Below are positions 9,908-18,277 of a stretch of 64,000 bases of DNA, piece after piece. Within the stretch, counting starts at the first letter, position 1. Each line of letters opens with the position of its first letter. Origin of the DNA: an uncultured Oscillospiraceae bacterium. GTDB taxonomy: Bacteria; Bacillota; Clostridia; Oscillospirales; Acutalibacteraceae. The position numbers and the translations under genes were made by a program. Below the pieces are notes generated by a model. That model had not been told where the DNA came from, did not search any database, and worked only from the letters and a program-made list of their open reading frames with translations. The DNA lies in NCBI GenBank assembly GCA_900539165.1, contig UQAZ01000001.1, positions 70,179 to 134,178 of the forward strand. The letters run 5' to 3'.

Positions 9908-10945
9908 ATGAATAAAAAAGCAAAAACTTCTTTAATAGCATTTGTTGTTGCGGCGATTTTAATTGCGTCGTGCATAGGTTTTTATGCCTATACTAAAATC
10001 AGCGACGATATTAACGGCAAAAATCAGTCCGACAGTAAGTACACCCTTGAGATTACAAAAAACGATTTTCAGTACGAGGTAAGCGAAAAACTTGCACAAA
10101 ACGGAATGGTCATTTCAGCATCCGCTTGGAGTAATTGGATGGATAAGCATTATCCGAAGTTTGAGTACACAAACGGTGAATATTATATGACAGCCGATAT
10201 GTCGTATGAGGAAATTGTAAATAAGCTTAATAACCCCGATATTTCTCACAAAACAGTAAAAGTCTGCGTGCCTGAGGGAACTAACGCTATGCAGATTGCT
10301 GCGCTTATGCAGGATAACGGAATTTGCTCTGCCGACGATTTTCTCTCGGCTTGCAAAAAAGCAGGGGATTATGATTATGCTTTCTTGGCAAGCGTTCCCG
10401 ATTCGGATTTAATAGGCTATCAGCTTGAGGGATTTTTGTTTCCGGCTACCTATGATGTCGGATTAAACACTCCGGCAAAGCAGGTTGTTTCAATGATGCT
10501 TGATGCTTTCGGCGAGCATCTTACCGCCGATATGACTCGTTTTTGTGAGGAAAACAATATGACGCTTTATCAGCTTTTGACCCTTGCATCGGTCGTTCAG
10601 GAGGAAGCTTTCGGAGTCAGCTCCGCTAAAAATATTGCTTCCGTTTTTATCAATCGTCTTAATAAAGGCGTTAAGCTTCAGTCTGATGTAACCTACTTCT
10701 ATGCCCGTGATTTGCGTGACGATTATGGCTTTTCTCAGCAGGTTTACGACGCATATTATACATATCGCTGTGATGCTCTTCCTGTCGGTCCTATATCAAA
10801 CAGCGGAGACGATATAATTGACGCAACCGTGAATGCACCGACAACCGATTATATGTACTTTTTCTCCGATTTGCAAAAGGAATTCCATTTTGCAAAAACA
10901 GCAGAGGAGTTCGTTCAACTTCAAAAACAGTTTCCGTGGCAATAA
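9908..10945 (+). CDS. mltG: MltG-like endolytic transglycosylase (YceG family)
   Basis: A 345-residue membrane-anchored protein with one N-terminal transmembrane segment (about residues 9-29), then a LysM-like region and a YceG domain. MltG cleaves nascent glycan strands during wall elongation. Visible signatures are VPEGTNAMQIAALM, LEGFLFPATYDV, LTLASVVQEEA, IASVFINRLNKGVKLQSD and LPVGPISNSG. In most homologues the catalytic motif reads V-E-K-E; here it is V-Q-E-E (Q231, E232, E233), so the first Glu is Gln. The distal part is compact compared with the E. coli protein. A terminator follows. The fold assignment is firm; catalytic activity is uncertain because of the motif change. Confidence 0.85.
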   Translation: MNKKAKTSLIAFVVAAILIASCIGFYAYTKISDDINGKNQSDSKYTLEITKNDFQYEVSEKLAQNGMVISASAWSNWMDKHYPKFEYTNGEYYMTADMSYEEIVNKLNNPDISHKTVKVCVPEGTNAMQIAALMQDNGICSADDFLSACKKAGDYDYAFLASVPDSDLIGYQLEGFLFPATYDVGLNTPAKQVVSMMLDAFGEHLTADMTRFCEENNMTLYQLLTLASVVQEEAFGVSSAKNIASVFINRLNKGVKLQSDVTYFYARDLRDDYGFSQQVYDAYYTYRCDALPVGPISNSGDDIIDATVNAPTTDYMYFFSDLQKEFHFAKTAEEFVQLQKQFPWQ

Positions 10946-10964
10946 AAGCTAAACTAATCAATTT

Positions 10965-10999
10965 TAGACCACTTGCACAAAAAGAGTGGTCTATTTTTG
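10965..10999 (+). terminator. Intrinsic terminator after mltG
   Basis: TAGACCACT (10965-10973) pairs with AGTGGTCTA (10985-10993), followed by TTTTTGT. Confidence 0.85.
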
Positions 11000-11023
11000 T
11001 GTGCTTTTGCCTATCGGTGATTG

Positions 11024-11055
11024 TTGAAAGTTTTTGTTCTTTGTGATAATATAAT
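11024..11055 (+). promoter_or_regulatory. Probable promoter of the BspA-like gene
   Basis: TTGAAA at 11024-11029 and an AT-rich -10 block GATAATATAAT at 11045-11055. The spacing to the best TATAAT is 20 bases and to ATAATA 16, so the exact -10 is ambiguous. The ten-base word ATAATTATGT is repeated in tandem at 11051-11070. Confidence 0.45.
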
Positions 11056-11085
11056 TATGTATAATTATGTAATTTGGGTGATAAA

Positions 11086-13797
11086 ATGAAAGCTTTTATA
11101 AAAAAATTAATGCCGATTATATTCAGCCTTGTTGTCGTTGCTACTGCGACCGTATCTCCGCTTACTGCCGGTGCGGCGACTGTTACCATTCCCGGAGACG
11201 GATTAAAATATACCTTTGATGAGTCTACGGGTGTTTTTACCGTAACGGGTAACGGTGATATGTACGACTTTAGGGATACCGATTGGTTTAATAATAAGAA
11301 AACTCCCTGGTCGGGTATTAAGGAAAAAATTAAAACCGTTGTTATCGGTGAGGGTGTAACCGGTATAGGAGAATACGCTTTTTATAACTGCAAAAATCTT
11401 ACTACCGTTAAGCTTTCGTCTACCGTAAAATCTATCAGAGGCTCTGGTGTAACAGGTGGTTATGTTCCGTCAAATCAAGCTTCGTATGGTGCTTTTCGTG
11501 ATTGCGTTTCTCTTAAAAATATTGAGTTTCCCGAGGGACTTGAAACCATCGGCAAGGTTGCTTTTCGTGGCTGTACCTCGCTTGAAAGCGTTGTCTTGCC
11601 AAACAGCCTTGTATCTATCGGCGACGGTGCGTTTATAAATTGCTCAAGTCTTGCTTCGGTTACCATAGGTGATAATCTTACTCAGCTTTCTACCGAGTGC
11701 TTTTATAATTGTGATAAGCTTGCAAATATCAAATGGGGCAAAAGCCTTAAAAAGATTAATGACTGGTCGCTGTTTAACACAAGATTTGTGCATCTTGAAA
11801 TACCTCAAGAGATTGAAAGCATCGGTGTCAGAAGCCTTGCAAACTGCTATTTCCTCGAATCTGTTGTTGTAAATAATGCGCAATGTGAGTTTAAGGAAAT
11901 CGTAAATTATAACGACCCGTTTAATAATTCGGGTACATCCACTAACACAAAGCTTAAAATCTGCGGACACACAGGCTCTACCGCCCAAACAGTAGCAGAA
12001 AAATACGGTTATCAGTTTGTTTCAATAGATAACTGTAAGCATGAAAATACAACTACTGTTATCGAAACTCCTGCCACCTGTGATACGGACGGCGTTGAGG
12101 CTTTGTATTGTAACGACTGTGAAACCGTGCTTAAAAGAACTGCCATTCCTGCAACGGGACATGACTATAAGGAAACTAAATCTGTTGACGAAACCTCAAA
12201 AAATGGTCATATTTTGTCTTATCAAACTTGTGAAAAATGTGGAGGTGAAAGAATTGTACCTACACATCAAGAAACCGAAAACAGCACAGCGCTTTCTAAA
12301 AAGTATGTTTGGGTCGGAGATAATTATACCTATACTTGCAATGCTACCTGTGTAAGAGCAGGTTGGGAAACATACACCTGCACTTATGACGGTTGTACGG
12401 CAACAGAACGCAATTATGTTCAAAAGGCAGGTCATACAGTTGCAAAATGGACTGTTGTAACTAAACCTACCTGCACAGAGGTCGGAAAGAGAACGGGACA
12501 TTGCTCGGTTTGTAATAAGGATGTTGAGGAGGAAATTCCTGCTCTCGGTCATACCTATGATGAAGCTCATCCCGATAAAACTATTGATAATTCCGCAACT
12601 GACGGACATATAACAAAACGATACACTTGCTCTGTATGTAAGCAGTCGTTTGAAAAGGTCGAGCATGTTGCGTGGGTTGAGGGAAGCTATACTCCTAATG
12701 TGATTACACAGCCTAAATGCGTAATCGACGGTCTTGAGCGTGATACCTGCGATATATGCGGCGAAACCAGAAATGTTACTCTTCCTGCAAACGGACAGCA
12801 CGAGTGGGAGCAGACGGGTGTTGTTAATCCTACCTGCACCACAAAGGGACGAACAAATTATAAATGTAAAAATTGCGGCTTAACAAAGAGCGATAACGTA
12901 GTAGAAGCTCTCGGACACGATTATCAAAAAGTGCCTGATAAATGCGTTGCCGCAACCTGTACTCAGGCAGGAAGTGATTTCTACATTTGCGCAAGAGAGG
13001 GTTGCTCCTCAACAGATAAGAGAACTGTCGAGGCTCTCGGTCACGAGGTTAAGCGTGGTACATATAATGAAATTACCGCACCTACCTGCGATAAAGAGGG
13101 TAAATATACGGCAACTTGTGAACGCTGCGGAATTGATTATGAGGCGGTAAAGCCTGCCCTCGGACACGATTTTCAGGATGTAGATGTTCCTCTTGATAAT
13201 ATGCCGGGTCATGTTTTGTCAACTCCTACTTGTACAAGGTGTAAAGAAACTCAGCCCGCCGTGCAAAAGCATAAGGTATGGCTTGACGATTATTATACAC
13301 GAAAGAATGTAAGCGACGGCACTTGTACTATGTCGGGTAAGGCACTTGATACATGCACACTTTGCGGTGAAAAAAGAACCGTAAATACAACTCCTGCACT
13401 CGGACACGAGTTTAGATTTGTTCGTATTAAGGAAAGAGAGACATCGGGTGCAAGCACCTTTGCCGGCGGTTTGCCAAATCTCCCGAATGCTCCGAATCTT
13501 CCAAACATTCCTAATTTGAAAGACTTCAAAGCTCCCGAGTACAGCGTTACTTACTATTGCAAGCATTGCGGTACATTGGTGTATAAAAAGCCGTCTGAGC
13601 TTTATACAATGTGGATGCCCAGCTATTTCCACACCTCGTCAGAAGTAAGAACAGCTCAGTCCGATGCGTCATATCTTGATGTAAACGGAGACAGGTTTAT
13701 TAACTCAAAGGATTATGCGTTGATTTATAACCTCAATAAGGCTCAGCTCGCTTATGAGAAGGAACTCAAGGAAAACGCTAAAAACAATCCTGCTTAA
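11086..13797 (+). CDS. Secreted BspA-like leucine-rich-repeat protein with CxxC modules and an EF-hand/dockerin-like end
   Basis: A protein of about 903 residues. ATG 11086 is preferred to the upstream TTG at 11074 because GGGTG lies 5 bases before it and it begins a clear signal peptide (cleavage near TAGAA). Residues ~30-310 carry LRR_5/BspA repeats (GEGVTGIGEYAFYNCKNL, FRGCTSLESVVLPNSL, FINCSSLASVTI). Residues ~320-800 carry eight or more modules of the type PATC-x3-G-x5-C-x2-C-x10-ALGH; their paired CxxC and Asn/Asp loops suggest metal or disulfide stabilisation. Near residues 860-890 a single loop DVNGDRFINSKD matches the calcium-binding half of a type I dockerin. It is secreted, probably a host- or matrix-binding surface protein. 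One EF-hand-like repeat is fewer than the two of true dockerins, so a cellulosome role is doubtful. Confidence 0.82.
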   Translation: MKAFIKKLMPIIFSLVVVATATVSPLTAGAATVTIPGDGLKYTFDESTGVFTVTGNGDMYDFRDTDWFNNKKTPWSGIKEKIKTVVIGEGVTGIGEYAFYNCKNLTTVKLSSTVKSIRGSGVTGGYVPSNQASYGAFRDCVSLKNIEFPEGLETIGKVAFRGCTSLESVVLPNSLVSIGDGAFINCSSLASVTIGDNLTQLSTECFYNCDKLANIKWGKSLKKINDWSLFNTRFVHLEIPQEIESIGVRSLANCYFLESVVVNNAQCEFKEIVNYNDPFNNSGTSTNTKLKICGHTGSTAQTVAEKYGYQFVSIDNCKHENTTTVIETPATCDTDGVEALYCNDCETVLKRTAIPATGHDYKETKSVDETSKNGHILSYQTCEKCGGERIVPTHQETENSTALSKKYVWVGDNYTYTCNATCVRAGWETYTCTYDGCTATERNYVQKAGHTVAKWTVVTKPTCTEVGKRTGHCSVCNKDVEEEIPALGHTYDEAHPDKTIDNSATDGHITKRYTCSVCKQSFEKVEHVAWVEGSYTPNVITQPKCVIDGLERDTCDICGETRNVTLPANGQHEWEQTGVVNPTCTTKGRTNYKCKNCGLTKSDNVVEALGHDYQKVPDKCVAATCTQAGSDFYICAREGCSSTDKRTVEALGHEVKRGTYNEITAPTCDKEGKYTATCERCGIDYEAVKPALGHDFQDVDVPLDNMPGHVLSTPTCTRCKETQPAVQKHKVWLDDYYTRKNVSDGTCTMSGKALDTCTLCGEKRTVNTTPALGHEFRFVRIKERETSGASTFAGGLPNLPNAPNLPNIPNLKDFKAPEYSVTYYCKHCGTLVYKKPSELYTMWMPSYFHTSSEVRTAQSDASYLDVNGDRFINSKDYALIYNLNKAQLAYEKELKENAKNNPA

Positions 13798-13820
13798 CAC
13801 TAAAATTTAATCTGTAAATC

Positions 13821-13856
13821 AGACAGTCTGTAAGCTTTGCAGGCTGTCTTTTTTTA
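13821..13856 (+). terminator. Intrinsic terminator after the BspA-like gene
   Basis: AGACAGTC (13821-13828) pairs with GGCTGTCT (13842-13849, one G.U pair), followed by a run of T. Confidence 0.8.
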
Positions 13857-13896
13857 CTATATTGGCTCTTGTAACTAATTTGTAACCTCTTTTTTA

Positions 13897-13930
13897 TTTA
13901 CTTTACTTATAATTTATATTATTATATATA
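13897..13930 (+). promoter_or_regulatory. Possible promoter of the pyrH cluster
   Basis: TTTACT (13897-13902), a 17-base spacer and TATTAT (13920-13925). A second overlapping pair, TTTACT/TATATA, is shifted by five bases. The region is extremely AT-rich, so several alternatives exist. Confidence 0.4.
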
Positions 13931-13965
13931 AAAATTATAGTATAAAAAGACGGAGGATTCTTAAT

Positions 13966-14673
13966 ATGGCTGTTGCATATAAAAGAATTTTATTAAAACT
14001 CAGCGGCGAGGTTTTGGCAGGCGCTGCCGGTAAGGGTATTGATAACGATACAGTATTGAGTATTTGTAAGGCTGTCAAAAAAGTTGCCGATGAGGGCGTT
14101 GAGGTTGCTATCGTTGTCGGCGGAGGTAACTTCTGGAGAGGCAGAACGAGTGAGCATATGGACAGAACAAGAGCCGACCATATCGGTATGCTTGCTACTG
14201 CTATGAATTCGCTTGCACTTTGCGACGCTTTAGAACAGCTCGGTGCCGATGTCAGAGTACAGACCGCTATCGAGATGCGTCAGATTGCCGAGCCTTATAT
14301 TCGTAACAGGGCTATTCGTCATTTTGAAAAGGGCAGAATCGTTATTTTCGGTTGTGGTACAGGTTCACCGTTCTTCTCAACCGATACTGCCGCTGCTCTT
14401 AGAAGCGTCGAAATTAATGCAGACGCTTTGCTCAAGGCTACAAATGTTGACGGCGTTTTCGATAAAGACCCTAACAAGTTTGCCGACGCAGTAAAATACG
14501 ACGATGTTACTTTCCAGGAGGTTATCACTAAAGACCTCAAGGTTATGGACTCAACCGCATTTTCACTTTGTAAGGATAACGATATGCCTATTATCGTATT
14601 CAATCTTAACGATCCCGATAATATTCTCCGTGTAGTAAACGGTGAAAAAATCGGAACAACAGTAAATAACTAA
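13966..14673 (+). CDS. pyrH: UMP kinase
   Basis: A 235-residue amino-acid-kinase-family enzyme that phosphorylates UMP to UDP with ATP in pyrimidine nucleotide synthesis; bacterial PyrH is hexameric and allosterically controlled. Signatures are the KLSGEVLAG start, the [10 protein letters not shown] loop (around residue 47), [15 protein letters not shown], and [11 protein letters not shown] near residue 163. The start ATG follows GGAGG by seven bases. It is the first gene of a same-strand run to polC, and pyrH-frr adjacency is the widely conserved order. Confidence 0.95.
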   Translation: MAVAYKRILLKLSGEVLAGAAGKGIDNDTVLSICKAVKKVADEGVEVAIVVGGGNFWRGRTSEHMDRTRADHIGMLATAMNSLALCDALEQLGADVRVQTAIEMRQIAEPYIRNRAIRHFEKGRIVIFGCGTGSPFFSTDTAAALRSVEINADALLKATNVDGVFDKDPNKFADAVKYDDVTFQEVITKDLKVMDSTAFSLCKDNDMPIIVFNLNDPDNILRVVNGEKIGTTVNN

Positions 14674-14698
14674 TTTTCATTTCAGAGAGGTAAAAGCT

Positions 14699-15253
14699 AT
14701 GGAAACTATTTTCGCTAACACAACCGAGAGAATGGAGAAATGTCTTGATTCGCTCGAAAGAGATTTTTCTACAATTCGTGCAGGCAGAGCAAACCCTAAT
14801 GTGCTTAATAATGTTATGGTTGACTATTACGGAACACCTACACCAATCAATCAAATGGCTGCTGTTTCTGTTCCTGAGCCGAGACTTCTTGTAATTCAGC
14901 CGTGGGATGCTTCAACATTAAAGGACATCGAAAAGGCAATCAATGTTGCAGAAATCGGAATTAACCCACAAAACGACGGCAAGGTAATCCGTCTTACATT
15001 CCCTCAGCTTACGGAGGAGCATCGTAAAGCACTCGTAAAGGATGTTTCAAAGAGAGGCGAAGAGGCTAAGGTAGCTGTTCGTAATGTTCGTCGTGATTCT
15101 ATGGACGATGTTAAGAAACTCAAGAAGGATAACGAAATCACAGAGGACGAGCAGAAAGACGGCGAAAAGAAATTACAGGAGATTACCGACAAATATATTA
15201 AGCATGTAGACGATATGACTAAGAAGAAAGAGGACGAAATTCTTTCTATCTGA
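14699..15253 (+). CDS. frr: Ribosome recycling factor
   Basis: A 184-residue protein that, with EF-G, splits the post-termination ribosome. Visible family motifs are STIRAGRANP (near 25), YYGTPTPINQMAAVSVPEPR and ALVKDVSKRGEEAKVAVRNVRRD (reported in part), and the length is standard. AGAGAGG lies 8 bases before the ATG. It is co-oriented with pyrH, 25 bases away. The 236-base gap after it is unusual for this otherwise compact cluster and holds strong hairpins. Confidence 0.96.
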   Translation: METIFANTTERMEKCLDSLERDFSTIRAGRANPNVLNNVMVDYYGTPTPINQMAAVSVPEPRLLVIQPWDASTLKDIEKAINVAEIGINPQNDGKVIRLTFPQLTEEHRKALVKDVSKRGEEAKVAVRNVRRDSMDDVKKLKKDNEITEDEQKDGEKKLQEITDKYIKHVDDMTKKKEDEILSI

Positions 15254-15270
15254 TAATCGCTTAAATATAT

Positions 15271-15305
15271 GGGCGTTGCTTGTGCATCGCCCTATAACTG
15301 TTTTT
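15271..15305 (+). terminator. Hairpin after frr, possible weak terminator
   Basis: GGGCG-T-TGC (15271-15279) pairs with GCA-T-CGCCC (15284-15292), with one T-T mismatch and loop TTGT. It is followed by TATAACTGTTTTTA, so the T-tract is displaced and termination may be partial. Confidence 0.5.
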
Positions 15306-15325
15306 ATACTGCTTTCAAAGGAGAA

Positions 15326-15475
15326 GTTAGTGTGAAAAATCATACTAACAAATTATATCGCCTTCAAAATTAGCCTGAGGTATAATTTTGAAATGGCTGA
15401 AATCACTGTTTACGCCTGTTCAGGCAACACAGGCAATCAGGTGATTTTCGATTAACTATTTGTTGCCTGAAAGGC
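15326..15475 (+). ncRNA. Structured intergenic element between frr and uppS (three strong hairpins)
   Basis: Three consecutive inverted repeats occupy the gap. The first is GTTAGTGTG (15326-15334) with CATACTAAC (15341-15349), loop AAAAAT. The second is GCC+TTCAAAATTA (15360-15372) with TAATTTTGAA+GGC (15383-15397, two-base bulge), loop GCCTGAGGTA. The third is GCCT-TTCAGGCAACA (15414-15429, one bulged G) with TGTTGCCTGAAAGGC (15461-15475). Part of the third arm can instead form GCCTG (15414-15418) with CAGGC (15430-15434), so two exclusive folds are possible just upstream of uppS. Very short reading frames exist inside (GTG at 15332 with an AAAGGAG site; 20 codons from ATG 15393). No known riboswitch class was recognised. 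It may be a cis-regulatory RNA, a processing site or a palindromic repeat element. Confidence 0.5.
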
Positions 15476-15489
15476 TATGGTGATTATTT

Positions 15490-16218
15490 ATGGCTCTTTT
15501 TTCAAAAAAGAAGGAAAATAATTTTTCCGACAGACCGACATTTGAAGTGCTGCCCGAGCATATCGGTATCATTATGGACGGTAATGGCAGGTGGGCTAAA
15601 AAGCGTGGACTTCCACGCAGCGCAGGACATAAGGCAGGTGCCGAAGTCTTCCGTGAAATATCTAAGGAATGCGGCAGGCTTGGCATAAAGCACGCAACCT
15701 TTTATGCTTTCTCGACCGAAAATTGGCGCAGACCAAAGGAAGAGGTAGACGCTATTATGCGTCTATTTAAGGAGTATTTGCTTGAGGCTAAGGCGGATAT
15801 TGCCGCAGCCGAGAATAACAAACTTCGCTTTATCGGCGAGAGAGAGGGCATATCCGATGAACTTCTCCGCCTTATGGACGAGGCTGAACAGGACACAAAG
15901 GATAATACCGGATGTGAGATTATGCTTGCGGTTAATTACGGCGGCAGACAGGAAATCGTAACTGCTGTGAATAAGCTGATTAAAAGCGGTAAAACCGAAA
16001 TTACGGAGCAGGACATCAGCGACAGTATTTATACAGTTCCTGATTGCGATTTGATTATAAGACCGTCGGGAGAGGAAAGACTTTCAAATTTCCTTTTATG
16101 GCAGGCGGCTTACAGTGAATTTTGGTATAGCGATGTTTTGTGGCCGGACTTTACAAAAAATGATTTGTATTCGGCACTCAGAGAATTTGAAAACAGAAAT
16201 CGTCGATTTGGCGGTTAA
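15490..16218 (+). CDS. uppS: Undecaprenyl diphosphate synthase (cis-prenyltransferase)
   Basis: A 242-residue enzyme that condenses isopentenyl diphosphate with farnesyl diphosphate to make the C55 lipid carrier for peptidoglycan and other wall polymers. Motifs are IGIIMDGNGRWAKKRG (near 26, with the catalytic Asp), GHKAGAEVF, YAFSTENWRRP (near 77) and RPSGEERLSNFLLWQ (near 198). The start ATG has GGTGA six bases upstream, at the foot of the structured leader. It is followed by cdsA after 20 bases. The isoprenoid substrates come from the pathway that includes dxr and ispG downstream. Confidence 0.95.
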   Translation: MALFSKKKENNFSDRPTFEVLPEHIGIIMDGNGRWAKKRGLPRSAGHKAGAEVFREISKECGRLGIKHATFYAFSTENWRRPKEEVDAIMRLFKEYLLEAKADIAAAENNKLRFIGEREGISDELLRLMDEAEQDTKDNTGCEIMLAVNYGGRQEIVTAVNKLIKSGKTEITEQDISDSIYTVPDCDLIIRPSGEERLSNFLLWQAAYSEFWYSDVLWPDFTKNDLYSALREFENRNRRFGG

Positions 16219-16238
16219 TTGATGAAGGGAGCTTTATT

Positions 16239-17102
16239 ATGAAGCAGAGAGTTATTACGGCTGCGGTTTTGCTTGCATTGCTTGCAGTTGTTGTGTGGCA
16301 GATTTATACACCGCTGTTTATCATAGTTATTGCGTTTTTGTCGGCAGTTGCCTCAAACGAAATTATGAAATGTGCTAAGGTGTCAAATAAATTTATATTG
16401 GTTTTTGGTACTGCACTCGGAGCATATATTCCGTTTACATCAAGTGAAAATATTATGTCTCCGTGGATTAACAGCGCAAAATGGGGCAACATTATTTCCT
16501 TTGTTCCTCCCGCTGCGCTGATTGCTGTTGTAGTTATAGCGTTTTGCTTGGCTATGATTTTCGATTATAAAAATACTAAGTTTGAGGATGTTGCTGTTTC
16601 TGTTGTTGCCTCGGTTTTAGTTCCTTACGGCTTTGCAATGTTCGGCGCACTTCGTGACTTTTACGGCTATCGTTCGCCTGTCGGAGTATACTTAATATTC
16701 TATGGCTTGATTTGCGCTCTCGGTACGGATACGGGCGCTCAACTTGGCGGTATGGCTTTCGGAAAGCATAAGCTTTGCCCGAATATTTCCCCTAAAAAAA
16801 CCGTTGAGGGTGCCTTGTGCGGTGTGGTATTCGGCTTCTTCCTTAATATGATAGCTTTGCTTCTTTATAATAGATTTGCTTACAGCACTCTTGACAGGAA
16901 ATTCGTATTGACTTTGCTTTTCTGCGCACCGTTTGTCGGCGCATTGAGTATGATGGGCGACCTTACGGCATCGGTACTGAAGAGAAATTTTGATGTTAAG
17001 GATTTCGGAAAAATCTTCCCGGGTCACGGCGGTGTTATGGATAGATTTGATTCGTCGCTCTTTACAATTCCGCTTACCTTTGTAATTGTCAGCATTTTGT
17101 AA
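16239..17102 (+). CDS. cdsA: Phosphatidate cytidylyltransferase
   Basis: A 287-residue polytopic membrane enzyme that makes CDP-diacylglycerol from phosphatidate and CTP, the branch point of bacterial phospholipid synthesis. About seven or eight hydrophobic segments are visible. The C-terminal family signature is SVLKRNFDVKDFGKIFPGHG followed by GVMDRFDS (residues ~246-273). A weak GGGAG site precedes the ATG. It lies between uppS and dxr, the conserved order in Firmicutes. Confidence 0.94.
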   Translation: MKQRVITAAVLLALLAVVVWQIYTPLFIIVIAFLSAVASNEIMKCAKVSNKFILVFGTALGAYIPFTSSENIMSPWINSAKWGNIISFVPPAALIAVVVIAFCLAMIFDYKNTKFEDVAVSVVASVLVPYGFAMFGALRDFYGYRSPVGVYLIFYGLICALGTDTGAQLGGMAFGKHKLCPNISPKKTVEGALCGVVFGFFLNMIALLLYNRFAYSTLDRKFVLTLLFCAPFVGALSMMGDLTASVLKRNFDVKDFGKIFPGHGGVMDRFDSSLFTIPLTFVIVSIL

Positions 17103-17128
17103 TTTGCATTTTTTAATGAGGTAGTTTT

Positions 17129-18277
17129 ATGACTAAGAATATTTCGTTGCTTGGCTCAACAGGCTCAATCGGTACTCAGTCTTTGGATGTCGCAAGACTT
17201 CAGGGCTATAATATTAAGTGCCTTACAGCTAATTCAAGAGTTGATGTTATTGAAAATCAGGTTAGAGAATTTCATCCCGATTTGGTTTGTATGATGGATG
17301 AAACTGCTGCACTTGAACTTAAAACAAGAATTTCCGACACATCGACTAAGATTACTTTCGGTATGCAGGGACTTATCGAATGTGCAACTTATGACGGAGC
17401 AGACACCGTGCTTAACAGCGTTGTCGGTATGGTCGGACTTCAACCTACACTTGAAGCAATTAAGGCAAAGAAAACCATTGCCCTTGCAAATAAAGAAACT
17501 CTCGTTGCGGGCGGTCACCTTGTTACAAATGCCGCAAAAGAAAACGGTGTTTCCATTTTACCTGTTGACAGCGAGCATTCCGCTATCTTTCAGGCTATGC
17601 AAGGCTCACCGTCAAAGGACGCTGTTAAAAAAATAATCCTTACAGCGTCGGGCGGACCTTTCTTTGGTAAAAGCTTGGCAGAACTTGAAAATGTTACTCC
17701 TACCGATGCGCTGAAGCATCCTAATTGGGATATGGGTGCAAAAATAACCATTGACTCTGCTACAATGATGAATAAGGGTCTTGAATTTATCGAGGCAAAA
17801 TGGCTGTTTGATATGCCAAATGATGATATTGAAATTGTTGTTCACAGAGAATCAGTTGTTCATTCGGCGATTGTTTATCAGGATAATTCAATGATTGCTC
17901 AGCTTGGTGTGCCTGATATGAGAATTCCTATTCAGTATGCGCTTACTTATCCGGAAAGGCTTGAAAGCCCCGTTAAGGCTCTTTCTCTTGCCGATTATGG
18001 TAAGTTGACTTTCTTTGAGCCTGATTACGATACCTTTAAGTGTATTAATGTTTGTAAGGATGCAATCGAACTTGGCGGACTTCATCCGGCTGCCGCAAAC
18101 GGTGCTAATGAAGAAAGTGTAAAATTGTTCTTAAATGGCAAAATTAAATTTACAGATATAGCATATCTTAATAATGAGGCTATGAAAAGAGCCGTTGATA
18201 TTAAGGATTTCACATTGCAGGATGTTCTCGATGCGGACCGTTCTGCCCGTGAATATGTTTTGGAGTGCGTTAAATAA
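17129..18277 (+). CDS. dxr: 1-deoxy-D-xylulose 5-phosphate reductoisomerase
   Basis: A 382-residue NADPH-dependent enzyme, the committed step of the methylerythritol phosphate pathway. It shows the N-terminal nucleotide-binding motif LLGSTGSIGTQSLDV, ALANKETLVAGG (near 112), PVDSEHSAIFQ, the flexible-loop region ILTASGGPFFG, and KITIDSATMMNKGLEFIEA (near 209), which carries metal and substrate ligands. GAGG lies about 8 bases before the ATG. Its stop overlaps the rseP start (TAATG), so the two are translationally coupled. Confidence 0.96.
   Translation: MTKNISLLGSTGSIGTQSLDVARLQGYNIKCLTANSRVDVIENQVREFHPDLVCMMDETAALELKTRISDTSTKITFGMQGLIECATYDGADTVLNSVVGMVGLQPTLEAIKAKKTIALANKETLVAGGHLVTNAAKENGVSILPVDSEHSAIFQAMQGSPSKDAVKKIILTASGGPFFGKSLAELENVTPTDALKHPNWDMGAKITIDSATMMNKGLEFIEAKWLFDMPNDDIEIVVHRESVVHSAIVYQDNSMIAQLGVPDMRIPIQYALTYPERLESPVKALSLADYGKLTFFEPDYDTFKCINVCKDAIELGGLHPAAANGANEESVKLFLNGKIKFTDIAYLNNEAMKRAVDIKDFTLQDVLDADRSAREYVLECVK

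Noticed and set aside
12196..12801. Minus-strand frame of 201 codons inside the BspA-like gene
   Set aside because: It is antisense to a repetitive CxxC region, has no ribosome site and looks like translated complement of the repeats.
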